Assembly (NCBI GenBank): GCA_958298945.1
Contig: OY282609.1
Location: 45,413,393 to 45,477,392 of the forward strand
Source: Atherix ibis
Lineage: Eukaryota; Arthropoda; Insecta; Diptera; Athericidae
Length of the DNA: 64,000 bases
Direction of reading: 5' to 3'
Program-made: the position numbers and the translations under genes
Part shown: positions 46,495 to 60,700 of the stretch, piece after piece
Layout: each line of letters opens with the position of its first letter
How positions within the stretch are numbered: the stretch's first letter is position 1
The notes under the pieces: generated by a model
What the model was told of the DNA's origin: nothing
Databases searched by the model: none
Seen by the model: only the letters and a program-made list of their open reading frames with translations

Positions 46495-48765
46495 GAATAT
46501 GAAGTAGTATATTTAAGAGCAATATTCAGTAGTATATTTAAGAGGAATATGAATTAGTATATTTAAGAGGAATAGAAGTAGTATATTTAAGAGGAATATG
46601 CAGTGTTATATTTAAGAGAAATATGAAGTAGTATATTTAAGATAAATATGCAGTAGTATATTTAAGAGGAATATGAAATAGAATTTTTAAGAGGAATATG
46701 AAGTAGTATATTTAAGAGGAATATGAAATAGTATATTTAACAGGAATATGAAGTAGTATATTTAAGAGGAATATGAAGTAGTATATTTAAGACGAATATG
46801 AAGTTGTATATTTAAGAGGAATATGAAGTAGTATATTTAAGAGGAATATGAAGTAGTATATTTGAGAGGAATATTAAGTATTATATTTAAGAGGAATATG
46901 TAGTAGTATATTTAAGAGAAATATGAAGTAGTATATTTAAGATAAATATGCAGTAGTATATTTAAGAGGAATATGAAGTAGAATTTTTAAGAGGAATATG
47001 AAGTAGTATATTTAAGAGGAATATGAAATAGTATATTTAAGAGGAATATGAAGTAGTATCTTTAAGAGGAATATGTAGTAGTATATTTAAGAGGAATATG
47101 AAGTAGTATATTTAAGAGGAATATGAAGTAGTAAATTTAAGAGAAATATGCAGTAGTATATTTAAGAGGAATATGAAGTAGCATATTTAAGAGGAATATG
47201 AGGTAGTATATTAAGGAGGAATATTAAGTAGTATATTTATGAGGAATATTAAGTATTATATTTAAGAGGAATATAAAGTAGTATATTTAAGAGGAAGATG
47301 AAGTAGTATATTTAAGAGGAATATGAAGTATTATATTTAAAGGAATATGCTGTAGTATATTTAAGAGGAATATGAAATAGTATATTTAAGAGAAATATGA
47401 AGTAGTATATTTAAGAGGAATATGCAGTAGTATATTTAAGAGGAATATGAAGTAGTATATTTAAGAGGAATATTAAGTATTATATTTAAGAGGAATATGA
47501 AGTCGTGTATTTAAGAGACATGTGAAGTATTATATTTAAGAGGAATATGCAGTAGTATATTTAAGAGGAATATTAAGTAATATATTTAAGAGGAGTATGA
47601 AGTAGTATATTTAAAAGGAATATTAAGTAGTATATTTAAGAGGAATATTAAGTTATATATTTAAGAGGAATATGAAGTAGTATATTTAAGAGGAATATGA
47701 AGTAGTATATTTAAGAGGAATATGAAGTAGTATATTTATGAGGAATGTGAAGTAGTATATTTAAGAGGAATATGAAGTAGTATATTTAAGAAAAATATGA
47801 AATAGTATATTTAAGAGGAATATGCAGTAGTATATTTAAGAGGAATATTAAGTAGTATATTTATGAGGAATATTAAGTATTATATTTAAGAGGAATATAA
47901 AGTAGTATATTTAAGAGGAAGATGAAGTAGTATATTTAAGAGGAATATGAAGTAGTATATTTAAAGGAATATGCTGTAGTATATTTAAGAGGAATATGAA
48001 GTAGTATATTTAAGAGGAATATGCAGTAGTATATTTAAGAGGAATATGAAGTAGTATATTTAAAAGGAATATGAAGTAGTATATTTAAGAGCAATATGAA
48101 GTAGTATATTTAAGAGGAAGATGAAGTAGTATATTTAAAGGAATATGCTGTAGTATATTTAAGAGGAATATGAAATAGTATATTTAAGAGAAATATGAAG
48201 TAGTATATTTAAGAGGAATATGCAGTAGTATATTTAAGAGGAATATGAAGTAGTATATTTAAGAGGAATATTAAGTATTATATTTAAAAGGAATATGAAG
48301 TCGTGTATTTAAGAGACATGTGAAGTAGTATATTTAAGAGGAATACGAAGTAGTATATTTTAGAGGAATATGAAGTAGTATATTTAAGAGAAATATGAAG
48401 TTTAATATTTAAGAGGAATATGAAGTAGTATATTTAAGAGGAATATTAAGTATAATATTTAAGAGGAATATTAAATATAATATTTAAAAGGAATATGCAG
48501 TAGTATGTTTAAGAGGAATATGAAGTAGTATATTTAAGAGGAATTTGAAGTATTATATTTAAGAGGTATATGAAGTAGTATATTTAAGAGGAATATTAAG
48601 TATAATATTTAAGACGAATATTAAGTATAATATTTAAGAGGAATATGCAGTAGTATATTTAAGAGGAATATGAAGCAGTATATTTAAGAGGAATATGAAG
48701 TATTATATTTAAGAGAAATATGAAGTGGTATATTTAAGACGAATATGAAATAGTATATTTGAAAA
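46495..48765. repeat. 2,271-bp tandem dimer, first unit
   Basis: Many landmarks repeat at exactly 2,271 bp. AGAGCAATATTCAG has its GC at 46,519 and 48,790, GAATTTTTAAG lies at 46,681 and 48,952, and GCTGTAG at 47,349 and 49,620. AGAGACATG lies at 47,517 and 49,788 and again at 48,315 and 50,586. The unit is 90 monomers plus 21 bp. It contains short monomers such as AGGAATAGAAG (minus 2) and TTTAAAGGAATATGCTG (minus 1), which both copies share. A handful of single-base differences separate the units, for example GATAAATATG against GATAAATGTG near 46,645 and 48,915. Confidence 0.92.
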
Positions 48766-51036
48766 CAATATGAAGTAGTATATTTAAGAGCAATATTCAG
48801 TAGTATATTTAAGAGGAATATAAATTAGTATATTTAAGAGGAATAGAAGTAGTATATTTAAGAGGAATATGCAGTGTTATATTTAAGAGAAATATGAAGT
48901 AGTATATTTAAGATAAATGTGCAGTAGTATATTTAAGAGGAATATGAAATAGAATTTTTAAGAGGAATATGAAGTAGTATATTTAAGAGGAATATGAAAT
49001 AGTATATTTAACAGGAATATGAAGTAGTATATTTAAGAGGAATATGAAGTAGTATATTTAAGACGAATATGAAGTTGTATATTTAAGAGGAATATGAAGT
49101 AGTATATTTAAGAGGAATATGAAGTAGTATATTTGAGAGGAATATTAAGTATTATATTTAAGAGGAATATGTAGTAGTATATTTAAGAGAAATATGAAGT
49201 AGTATATTTAAGAGAAATATGCAGTAGTATATTTAAGAGGAATATGAAGTAGAATTTTTAAGAGGAATATGAAGTAGTATATTTAAGAGGAATATGAAAT
49301 AGTATATTTAAGAGGAATATGAAGTAGTATCTTTAAGAGGAATATGTAGTAGTATATTTAAGAGGAATATGAAGTAGTATATTTAAGAGGAATATGAAGT
49401 AGTAAATTTAAGAGAAATATGCAGTAGTATATTTAAGAGGAATATGAAGTAGCATATTTAAGAGGAATATGAGGTAGTATATTAAGGAGGAATATTAAGT
49501 AGTATATTTATGAGGAATATTAAGTATTATATTTAAGAGGAATATAAAGTAGTATATTTAAGAGGAAGATGAAGTAGTATATTTAAGAGGAATATGAAGT
49601 AGTATATTTAAAGGAATATGCTGTAGTATATTTAAGAGGAATATGAAATAGTATATTTAAGAGAAATATGAAGTAGTATATTTAAGAGGAATATGCAGTA
49701 GTATATTTAAGAGGAATATGAAGTAGTATATTTAAGAGGAATATTAAGTATTATATTTAAGAGGAATATGAAGTCGTGTATTTAAGAGACATGTGAAGTA
49801 TTATATTTAAGAGGAATATGCAGTAGTATATTTAAGAGGAATATTAAGTAATATATTTAAGAGGAGTATGAAGTAGTATATTTAAAAGGAATATTAAGTA
49901 GTATATTTAAGAGGAATATTAAGTTATATATTTAAGAGGAATATGAAGTAGTATATTTAAGAGGAATATGAAGTAGTATATTTAAGAGGAATATGAAGTA
50001 GTATATTTATGAGGAATGTGAAGTAGTATATTTAAGAGGAATATGAAGTAGTATATTTAAGAAAAATATGAAATAGTATATTTAAGAGGAATATGCAGTA
50101 GTATATTTAAGAGGAATATTAAGTAGTATATTTATGAGGAATATTAAGTATTATATTTAAGAGGAATATAAAGTAGTATATTTAAGAGGAAGATGAAGTA
50201 GTATATTTAAGAGGAATATGAAGTAGTATATTTAAAGGAATATGCTGTAGTATATTTAAGAGGAATATGAAGTAGTATATTTAAGAGGAATATGCAGTAG
50301 TATATTTAAGAGGAATATGAAGTAGTATATTTAAAAGGAATATGAAGTAGTATATTTAAGAGCAATATGAAGTAGTATATTTAAGAGGAAGATGAAGTAG
50401 TATATTTAAAGGAATATGCTGTAGTATATTTAAGAGGAATATGAAATAGTATATTTAAGAGAAATATGAAGTAGTATATTTAAAAGGAATATGCAGTAGT
50501 ATATTTAAGAGGAATATGAAGTAGTATATTTAAGAGGAATATTAAGTATTATATTTAAAAGGAATATGAAGTCGTGTATTTAAGAGACATGTGAAGTAGT
50601 ATATTTAAGAGGAATACGAAGTAGTATATTTTAGAGGAATATGAAGTAGTATATTTAAGAGAAATAGGAAGTTTTATATTTAAGAGGAATATGAAGTAGT
50701 ATATTTAAGAGGAATATTAAGTATAATATTTAAGAGGAATATTAAATATAATATTTAAAAGGAATATGCAGTAGTATGTTTAAGAGGAATATGAAGTAGT
50801 ATATTTAAGAGGAATTTGAAGTATTATATTTAAGAGGTATATGAAGTAGTATATTTAAGAGGAATATTAAGTATAATATTTAAGAGGAATATTAAGTATA
50901 ATATTTAAGAGGAATATGCAGTAGTATATTTAAGAGGAATATGAAGTAGTATATTTAAGAGGAATATGAAGTATTATATTTAAGAGAAATATGAAGTGGT
51001 ATATTTAAGACGAATATGAAATAGTATATTTGAAAA
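48766..51036. repeat. 2,271-bp tandem dimer, second unit
   Basis: This is the direct copy of 46,495-48,765. Landmark GAAAACAAT closes both units (48,761 and 51,032). Similarity stops just after 51,050, where AGAGAAATATG replaces AGAGCAATATTCAG. Differences include GAAATAGGAAGTTTTAT near 50,661 against GAAATATGAAGTTTAAT near 48,390. Confidence 0.92.
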
Positions 51037-52032
51037 CAATATGAAGTAGTATATTTAAGAGAAATATGAAGTAGTATATTTAAGAGAAATATTAAGTATA
51101 ATATTTAAGAGGAATATTAAGTATAATATTTAAGAAGAATATGCAGTACTATATTTAAGAGGAATATTAAGTAGTATATTTAAGAGAAATATGAAGTATT
51201 ATATTTGAGAGGAATATGAAGTAGTATATTTAAGAGGAATATGAAGTAGTATATTTAAGAGAAATATGAAGTAGTATTTTTAAGAGGAATATGAAGTAGT
51301 ATATTTTAGAGGAATATGAAGTAGTATATTTAAGCGGAATATGCAGTATTATATTTAAGAGAAATATGAAGTAGTATATTTAAGAGAAATATGCAGTAGT
51401 ATATTTAAGAGGAATATGAAGTAGAATATTTAAGAGGAATATGAAATAGTATATTTAATAGGAATATGAAGTAGTATATATAAGAGGAATATGAAGTAGT
51501 ATATTTGAGAGGAATATGAAGTAGTATATTTAAGAGGAATATGAAGTAGTATATTTAAGAGGAATATGAAGTAGTATATTTAAGAGAAATATGCAGTAGT
51601 ATATTTAAGAGTAATATGAAGTAGTATATTTAATTGGAATATGCAGTAGTATATTTAGGAGGAATATGAAGTAGTATATTTAATAGGAATATGAAGTAGT
51701 ATATTTAAGAGGAATATGAAGTAGTATATTTAAGAGGAATATGAAGTAGTATATTTAAGAGGAATATGAAGTAGTATATTTAAGAGAAATATGCAATAGT
51801 ATATTGAAGAGGAATATGAAGTTGTTTATTTAAGAGGAATATGAAGTAGTATATTTAGGAGGAATATTAAGTAGTATATTTAAGAGGAATATTAAGTATT
51901 ATATTTAAGAGCAATATGAAGTAGTATATTTAATAGGAAGATGAAGTAGTATATTTAAGAGGAATATGAAGTAGTATATTAAAGAGAAATATGAAGTAGT
52001 ATATTTAAGAGGAATATGCAGTAGTATATTTA

Positions 52033-52957
52033 AGAGGAATATGAAGTAGTATATTTAAAAGGAAAATTAAGTGGTATATTTAAGAGGAATATGCAGTAGT
52101 GTATTTAAGAGGAAGATGAAGTAGTATATTTAAGAGGAATATGCTGTAGTATATTTAAGAGGAATATGAAGTAGTATATTTAAGAGGAATTTGAAGTATT
52201 ATATTTAAGAGGAATATGAAGTAGTATATTTAAGAGGAATATGAAATAGTATATTTGAAAGCAATATGAAGTAGTATATTTAAGAGGAATATGAAGTAGT
52301 ATATTTAAGAGAAATATTAAGTATAATATTTAAGAGGAATATTAAGTATAATATTTAGAAAGAATATGCAGTAGTATATTTAAGAGGAATATGAAGTAGT
52401 ATATTTAAGAAAAATATGAAGTATTATATTTGAGAGGAATATGTAGTAGTATATTTAAGAGGAATATGAAGTAGTATATTTTAGAGGAATATGAAGTAGT
52501 ATATTTAAAAGGAAAATTAAGTGGTATATTTAAGAGGAATATGCAGTAGTGTATTTAAGAGGAAGATGAAGTAGTATATTTAAGAGGAATATGCTGTAGT
52601 ATATTTAAGAGGAATATGAAGTAGTATATTTAAGAGGAATATGAAGTATTATATTTAAGAGGAATATGAAGTAGTATATTTAAGAGGAATATGAAATAGT
52701 ATATTTGAAAGCAATATGAAGTAGTATATTTAAGAGGAATATGAAGTAGTATATTTAAAAGAAATATTAAGTATAATATTTAAGAGGAATATTAAGTATA
52801 ATATTTAGAAATAATATGCAGTAGTATATTTAAGAGGAATATGAAGTAGTATATTTAAGAAAAATATGAAGTATTATATTTGAGAGGAATATGTAGTAGT
52901 ATATTTAAGAGGAATATGAAGTAGTATATTTTAGAGGAATATGAAGTAGTATATTTA
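52033..52957. repeat. 450-bp (18-monomer) tandem dimer in Zone IV
   Basis: GGAAAATTAAGTGG lies at 52,061 and 52,511, TTTGAAAGCAAT at about 52,255 and 52,705, and TTTTAGAGG at about 52,479 and 52,929, all exactly 450 bp apart. The units differ at few positions, for example AATTTGAAGTATT against AATATGAAGTATT near 52,190 and 52,640. The length equals that of the Zone III dimer, but the variant order is unrelated, so the two arose independently. Confidence 0.88.
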
Positions 52958-53854
52958 AGAGGAATATGAAGTAGTATATTTAAGAAGAATATGCAGAAGT
53001 ATATTTAAGAGGAACATGAAGTAGTATATTTAAGAGAAATATGAAGTAGTATATTTAATATTAGTTTGAAGTAGTATATTTAAGAGGAATATGAAGTAGT
53101 ATATTTAAGAGAAATATGAAGTAGTATATTTAAGAGGAATATGCAGTAGTATATTTAAGAGGAATATTAAGTAATATATTTAATAGGAATATGAAGTAGT
53201 ATAATTAAGAGGAATATTAAGTAGTATATTTAAGAGGAATATTAAGTATTATATTTAAAAGGAATATGAAGTAGTATATTTAAGAGCAATATGAAGTAGT
53301 ATATTTAAGAGGAATATGCAGTAGTATATTTACGAGGAATATGAAGTAGTGTATTTAAGAGGAATATGAAGTAGTATATTTAAGAGGAATATGCTGTAGT
53401 ATATTCAAGATTAATATCAAGTCATATATTTAAGAGGCATATGAAGTATAATATTTAAGAGAAATATGCAGTAGTATATTTAAGAGGAATATGAAGTAGT
53501 ATATTTAAGAGGAATATGAAGTAGTATATTTAAGAGTAATATGAAGTAGTATATTTAAGAGGAATATGAAGTAGTATATTCAAGAGGAATATGCAGTAGT
53601 ATATTTAAGAGTAATATGAAGTAGTATATTTAAGAGGAATATGAAGTAGTATATTCAAGAGGAATATGAAGTAGTATATTAAAGAGAAATATGAAGTAGT
53701 ATATTTAAGAGGAATATGCAGTAGTATATTTAAGAGGAATATTAAGTAGTATATTTAATTGGAATATGAAGTAGTATATTTAAGAGGAATATTAAGTAGT
53801 ATATTTAAGAGGAATATTAAGTATTATATTTAAGAGGAATATGAAGTATTATAT

Positions 53855-55750
53855 TTAAGAGGAAAATGAAGTAGTATATTTACGAGGAATATGAAGTAGT
53901 ATATTTAAGAGGAATGTGAAGTAGTATATTTAAGAGAAATATGAAGTTGTATATTTATGAGAAATATGAAGTAGTATATTTATTAGGAATATGCAGTAGT
54001 ATATTTAAGAGGAATATGAAGTAGTATATTTAAGAAGAATATAAAGTAGTATATTTAAGAAGAATATGCAGTAGTATATTTAAGAGGAATATAAAGTAGT
54101 ATATTTAAGAGGAATATGAAGTAGTATATTTAAGAGGAATATGATGTAGTATATTTAAGAGGAATATGAAGTAGTATATTTAAGAGAAATATTCAGTAGT
54201 ATATTTAAGAGGTATATGAAGAAGTATATTTAAGAGGAATATGAAGTAGTATATTTAAGAGGAATATGTAGTATTATAATTAAGAGAAATATGAAATAGT
54301 ATATTTAAGAGAAATATGCAGAAGTATATTTAAGAGGAATATGAAGTAGTATATTTAAGAGGAATATGAAGTAGTATATTTAAGAGGAATATGAAGTAGT
54401 ATATTTAAGAGGAATATGAAGTAGTATATTTAAGAGGAATATGAAGTAGTATATTTAAGACGAATATGATGTAGTATATTTAAGAGGAATATGAAGTAGT
54501 ATATTTAAGAGGAATATGCAGAAGTATATTTAAGAGGAATATGAAGTAGTATATTTAATAGGAATATGAAATAGTATATTTAAGGGGAATATGAAGTAGT
54601 ATATTTAAGAGGAAATTGCAGTAGTATATTTAAGAGGAATATGAAGTAGTATATTTAAGAGGAATATGAAGTAGTATATTTAAGAGGAATATGATGTAGT
54701 ATATTTAAGAGGAATATGAAGTAGTATATTTAAGAGAAATATTCAGTAGTATATTTAAGAGGAATATGAAGAAGTATATTTAAGAGGAATATGAAGTAGT
54801 ATATTTAAGAGGAATATGCAGTATTATATTTAAGAGAAATATGAAGTAGTATATTTAAGAGAAATATGCAGAAGTACATTTAAGAGGAATATGAAGTAGT
54901 ATATTTAAGAGGAATATGAAGTAGTATATTTAAGAGGAATATGAAGTAGTATATTTAAGAGGAATATGAAGTAGTATATTTAAGAGGAATATGAAGTAGT
55001 ATATTTAAGACGAATATGAAGTAGTATATTTAAGAGGAATATGAAGTAGTATATTTAAGAGAAATATGCAGAAGTATATTTAAGAGGAATATGAAGTTGT
55101 ATATTTAAGAGGAATATGAAATAGTATATTTAAGGGGAATATGATATAGTATATTTAAGAGGAATATGAAGTAGTATATTTAAGAGAAATATGCAGTAGT
55201 ATATTTAATAGTAATATGAAGTAGTATATATAAGAGGAATATGAAGTAGTATATTTAAGAGAAATATGAAGTAGTATATTTAAGAGGAATATGCAGTAGT
55301 ATATTTAAGAGGAATATTAAGTAGTATATTTAAGGGGAATATGAAGTAGCATAATTAAGAGGAATATTAAGTAGTATATTTAAGAGGAATATAAAGTATT
55401 ATATTTAAAAGGAACATGAAGAAGTATATTTAAGAGGAATATGAAGTAGTATATTTAAGAGAAATATGAAGTAGTATATTTAAGAGGAATATGCAGTAGT
55501 ATATTTAAGAGGAATATGAAGTAGTCTATTTAAGAGGAATATGAAGTAGTATATTTAAGAGGAATATGCAGTAGTATATTTAAGAGGAACATGAAGTAGT
55601 ATATTTAAGAGGAATATGAAGTAGTATATTTAAGAGGAATATGAAGTAGTATATTTAAGGGGAATTTGCAGTAGTATATTTAAGAGGAATATGAAGTAGT
55701 CTATTTAAGAGGAATATGAAGTAGTATATTTAAGAGGAATATGCAGTAGT
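53855..55750. repeat. 1.9-kb higher-order repeat of Zone IV, first copy
   Basis: This block pairs with 55,755-57,560. GGAAAATGAAG is at 53,861 and 55,761 (1,900), GGAAATTGCAG at 54,611 and 56,486 (1,875), GAAGTACATT at 54,871 and 56,796 (1,925), AGCATAATT at 55,348 and 57,273 (1,925), and AACATGAAG at 55,588 and 57,513 (1,925). The offset changes in steps of 25 and 50 bp. Confidence 0.85.
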
Positions 55751-55754
55751 ATAT

Positions 55755-57560
55755 TTAAGAGGAAAATGAAGTAGTATATTTACGAGGAATATGAAGTAGT
55801 ATATTTAAGAGGAATGTGAAGTAGTATATTTAAGAGAAATATGATGTTGTATATTTATGAGAAATATGAAGTAGTATATTTAATAGGAATATGCAGTAGT
55901 ATATTTAAGAGGAATATGAAGTAGTATATTTAAGAAGAATATGAAGTAGTATATTTAAGAGGAATATGCAGTAGTATATTTAAGAGGAATATAAAGTAGT
56001 ATATTTAAGAGGAATATGAAGTAGTATATTTAAGAGGAATATGATGTAGTATATTTAAGAGAAATATTCAGTAGTATATTTAAGAGGTATATGAAGAAGT
56101 ATATTTAAGAGGAATATGAAGTAGTATATTTAAGAGGAATATGCAGTATTATATTTAAGAGAAATATGAAATAGTATATTTAAGAGAAATATGCAGAAGT
56201 ATATTTAAGAGGAATATGAAGTAGTATATTTAAGAGGAATATGAAGTAGTATATTTAAGAGGAATATGAAGTGGTATATTTAAGAGGAATATGAAGTAGT
56301 ATATTTAAGAGGAATATGAAGTAGTATATTTAAGACGAATATGAAGTAGTATATTTAAGAGGAATATGAAGTAGTATATTTAAGAGGAATATGCAGAAGT
56401 ATATTTAAGAGGAATATGAAGTAGTATATTTAAGAGGAATATGAAATAGTATATTTAAGGGGAATATGAAGTAGTATATTTAAGAGGAAATTGCAGTAGT
56501 ATATTTAAGAGGAATATGAAGTAGTATATTTAAGAGGAATATGAAGTAGTATATTTAAGAGGAATATGATGTAGTATATTTAAGAGGAATATGAAGTAGT
56601 ATATTTAAGAGAAATATTCAGTAGTATATTTAAGAGGGATATGAAGAAGTATATTTAAGAGGAATATGAAGTAGAATATTTAAGAGGAATATGCAGTATT
56701 ATATTTAAGAGAAATATGAAGTAGTATATTTAAGAGAAATATGCAGTATTATATTTAAGAGAAATATGAAGTAGTATATTTAAGAGAAATATGCAGAAGT
56801 ACATTTAAGAGGAATATGAAGTAGTATATTTAAGAGGAATATGAAGTAGTATATTTAAGAGGAATATGAAGTAGTATATTTAAGAGGAATATGAAGTAGT
56901 ATATTTAAGAGGAATATGAAGTAGTATATTTAAGACGAATATGAAGTAGTATATTTAAGAGGGATATGAAGTAGTATATTTAAGAGAAATATTCAGTAGT
57001 ATATTTAAGAGGAATATGAAGTTGTATATTTAAGAGGAATATGAAATAGTATATTTAAGGGGAATATGAAATAGTATATTTAAGAGGAATATGAAGTAGT
57101 ATATTTAAGAGAAATATGCAGTAGTATATTTAATAGTAATATGAAGTAGTATATTTAAGAGGAATATGAAGTAGTATATTTAAGAGAAATATGAAGTAGT
57201 ATATTTAAGAGGAATATGCAGTAGTATATTTAAGAGGAATATTAAGTAGTATATTTAAGGGGAATATGAAGTAGCATAATTAAGAGGAATATTAAGTAGT
57301 ATATTTAAGAGGAATATAAAGTATTATATTTAAAAGGAACATGAAGTAGTATATTTAAGAGGAATATGAAGTAGTATTTTTAAGAGAAATATGAAGTAGT
57401 ATATTTAAGAGGAATATGCAGTAGTATACTTAAGAGGAATATGAAGTAGTCTATTTAGGAGGAATATGAAGTAGTATATTTAAGAGGAATATGCAGTAGT
57501 ATATTTAAGAGGAACATGAAGTAGTATATTTAAGAGGAATATGAAGTAGTATATTTAAGA
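55755..57560. repeat. 1.9-kb higher-order repeat of Zone IV, second copy
   Basis: This is the tandem copy of 53,855-55,750. It has gained exactly 50 bp at 56,691-56,790, where the two-monomer unit GCAGTATT-...-AGAGAAAT is present twice in a row. The first copy (about 54,816-54,865) and the third-copy fragment (about 58,040-58,090) have it once. Confidence 0.85.
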
Positions 57561-57719
57561 GGAATATGCAGTAGTGTATATAAGAGGAAGATGAAGTAGT
57601 ATATTTAAGAGGAATATGCTGTAGTATATTTAAGAGGAATATCAAATCGTATATTTAAGAGGCATATGAAGTATAATATTTAAGAGAAATATGCAGCAGT
57701 ATATTGAAGAGGAATATGA

Positions 57720-60700
57720 AGTAGTATATTTAAGAGGAATATGCAGAGGTATATTTAAGAGGAATATGAAGTAGTATATTTAATAGGAATATGAAATAGT
57801 ATATTTAAGGGGAATATGAAGTAGTATATTTAAGAGGAAATTGCAGTAGTATATTTAAGAGGAATATGAAGTAGTATATTTAAGAGGAATATGAAGTAGT
57901 ATATTTAAGAGGAATATGATGTAGTATATTTAAAAGGAATATGAAGTAGTATATTTAAGAGAAATATTCAGTAGTATATTTAAGAGGAATATGAAGAAGT
58001 ATATTTAAGAGGAATATGAAGTAGTATATTTAAGAGGAATATGCAGTATTATATTTAAGAGAAATATGAAGTAGTATATTTAAGAGAAATATGCAGAAGT
58101 ACATTTAAGAGGAATATGAAGTAGTATATTTAAGAGGAATATGAAGTAGTATATTTAAGAGGAATATGAAGTAGTATATTTAAGAGGAATATGAAGTAGT
58201 ATATTTAAGAGGAATATGAAGTAGTATATTTAAGACGAATATGAAGTAGTATATTTAAGAGGAATATGAAGTAGTATATTTAAGAGAAATATGCAGAAGT
58301 ATATTTAAGAGGAATATGAAGTTGTATATTAAGAGGAATATGAAATAGTATATTTAAGGGGAATATGAAATAGTATATTTAAGAGGAATATAAAGTAGTA
58401 TATTTAAGAGAAATATGCAATAGTATATTTAATAGTAATATGAAGTAGTATATTTAAGAGGAATATGAAGTAGTATATTTAAGGAAAATATGAAGTAGTA
58501 TATTTAAGAGGAATATGCAGTAGTATATTTAAGAGGAATATTAAGTAGTATATTTAAGGGGAATATGAAGTAGCATAATTAAGAGGAATATTAAGTAGTA
58601 TATTTAAGAGGAATATAAAGTATTATATTTAAAAGGAACATGAAGTAGTATATTTAAGATGAATATGAAGTAGTATATTTAAGAGAAATATGAAGTAGTA
58701 TATTTAAGAGGAATATGCAGTAGTATATTTAAGAGGAATATGAAGTAGTCTATTTAAGAGGAATATGAAGTAGTATATTTAAGAGGAATATGCAGTAGTA
58801 TATTTAAGAGGAACATGAAGTAGTATATTTAAGAGGAATATGAAGTAGTATATTTAAGAGAAATATGCAGAAGTACATTTAAGAGGAATATAAAGTATTA
58901 TATTTAAAAGGAACATGAAGTAGTATATTTAAGATGAATATGAAGTAGTATATTTAAGAGAAATATGAAGTAGTATATTTAAGAGGAATATGCAGTAGTA
59001 TATTTAAGAGGAATATGAAGTAGTCTATTTAAGAGGAATATGAAGTAGTCTATTTAAGAGGAATATGCAGTAGTATATTTAAGAGGAACATGAAGTAGTA
59101 TATTTAAGAGGAATATGAAGTAGTATATTTAAGAGAAATATGCAGAAGTACATTTAAGAGGAATATGAAGTAGTATATTTAAGAGGAATATGAAGTAGTA
59201 TATTAAAGAGGAATATGAAGTAGTATATTTAAGAGGAATATGAAGTAGTATATTTAAGAGGAATATGAAGTAGTATATTTAAGACGAATATGAAGTAGTA
59301 TATTTAAGAGGAATATGAAGTAGTATATTTAAGAGGAATATGCAGAAGTATATTTAAGAGGAATATGAAGTAGTATATTTACGAGGAATATGAAGTAGTA
59401 TATTTAAGAGGAATATGAAGTAGTATATTTAAGAGAAATATGATGTTGTATATTTATGAGAAATATGAAGTAGTACTACTGCATATTAATAGGAATATGC
59501 AGTAGTATATTTAAGAGGAATATGAAGTAGTATATTTAAGAGGAATATGAAGTAGTATATTTAAGAGGAATATGATGTAGTATATTTAAGAGGAATATGA
59601 AGTAGTATATTTAAGAGAAATATTCAGTAGTATATTTAAGAGGGATATGAAGAAGTATATTTAAGAGGAATATGAAGTAGTATATTTAAGAGGAATATGC
59701 AGTATTATATTTAAGAGAAATATGAAGTAGTATATTTAAGAGAAATATGCAGAAGTACATTTAAGAGGAATATGAAGTAGTATATTTAAGAGGAATATGA
59801 AGTAGTATATTTAAGAGGAATATGCAGAGGTATATTTAAGAGGAATATGAAGTAGTATATTTAATAGGAATATGAAATAGTATATTTAAGGGGAATATGA
59901 AGTAGTATATTTAAGAGGAAATTGCAGTAGTATATTTAAGAGGAATATGAAGTAGTATATTTAAGAGGAATATGAAGTAGTATATTTAAGAGGAATATGA
60001 TGTAGTATATTTAAAAGGAATATGAAGTAGTATATTTAAGAGAAATATTCAGTAGTATATTTAAGAGGAATATGAAGAAGTATATTTAAGAGGAATATGA
60101 AGTAGTATATTTAAGAGGAATATGCAGTATTATATTTAAGAGAAATATGAAGTAGTATATTTAAGAGAAATATGCAGAAGTACATTTAAGAGGAATATGA
60201 TGTAGTATATTTAAGAGGAATATGAAGTAGTATATTTAAGAGGAATATGCAGAAGTATATTTAAGAGGAATATGAAGTAGTATATTTAAGAGGAATATGA
60301 AGTAGTATATTTAAGACGAATATGAAGTAGTATATTTAAGAGGAATATGAAGTAGTATATTTAAGAGGAATATGCAGAAGTATATTTAAGAGGAATATGC
60401 AGTATTATATTTAAGAGAAATATGAAGTAGTATATTTAAGAGAAATATGCAGAAGTACATTTAAGAGGAATATGAAGTAGTATATTTAAGAGGAATATGA
60501 AGTAGTATATTTGAGAGGAATATGCAGAAGTATATTTAAGAGGAATATGAAGTAGTATATTTAAGAGGAATATGAAGTAGTATATTTAAGACGAATATGA
60601 AGTAGTATATTTAAGAGAAATATGAAGTAGTATATTTAAGAGGAATATGCAGAAGTATATTTAAGAGGAATATGAAGTAGTATATTTAAGAGGAAAATGA

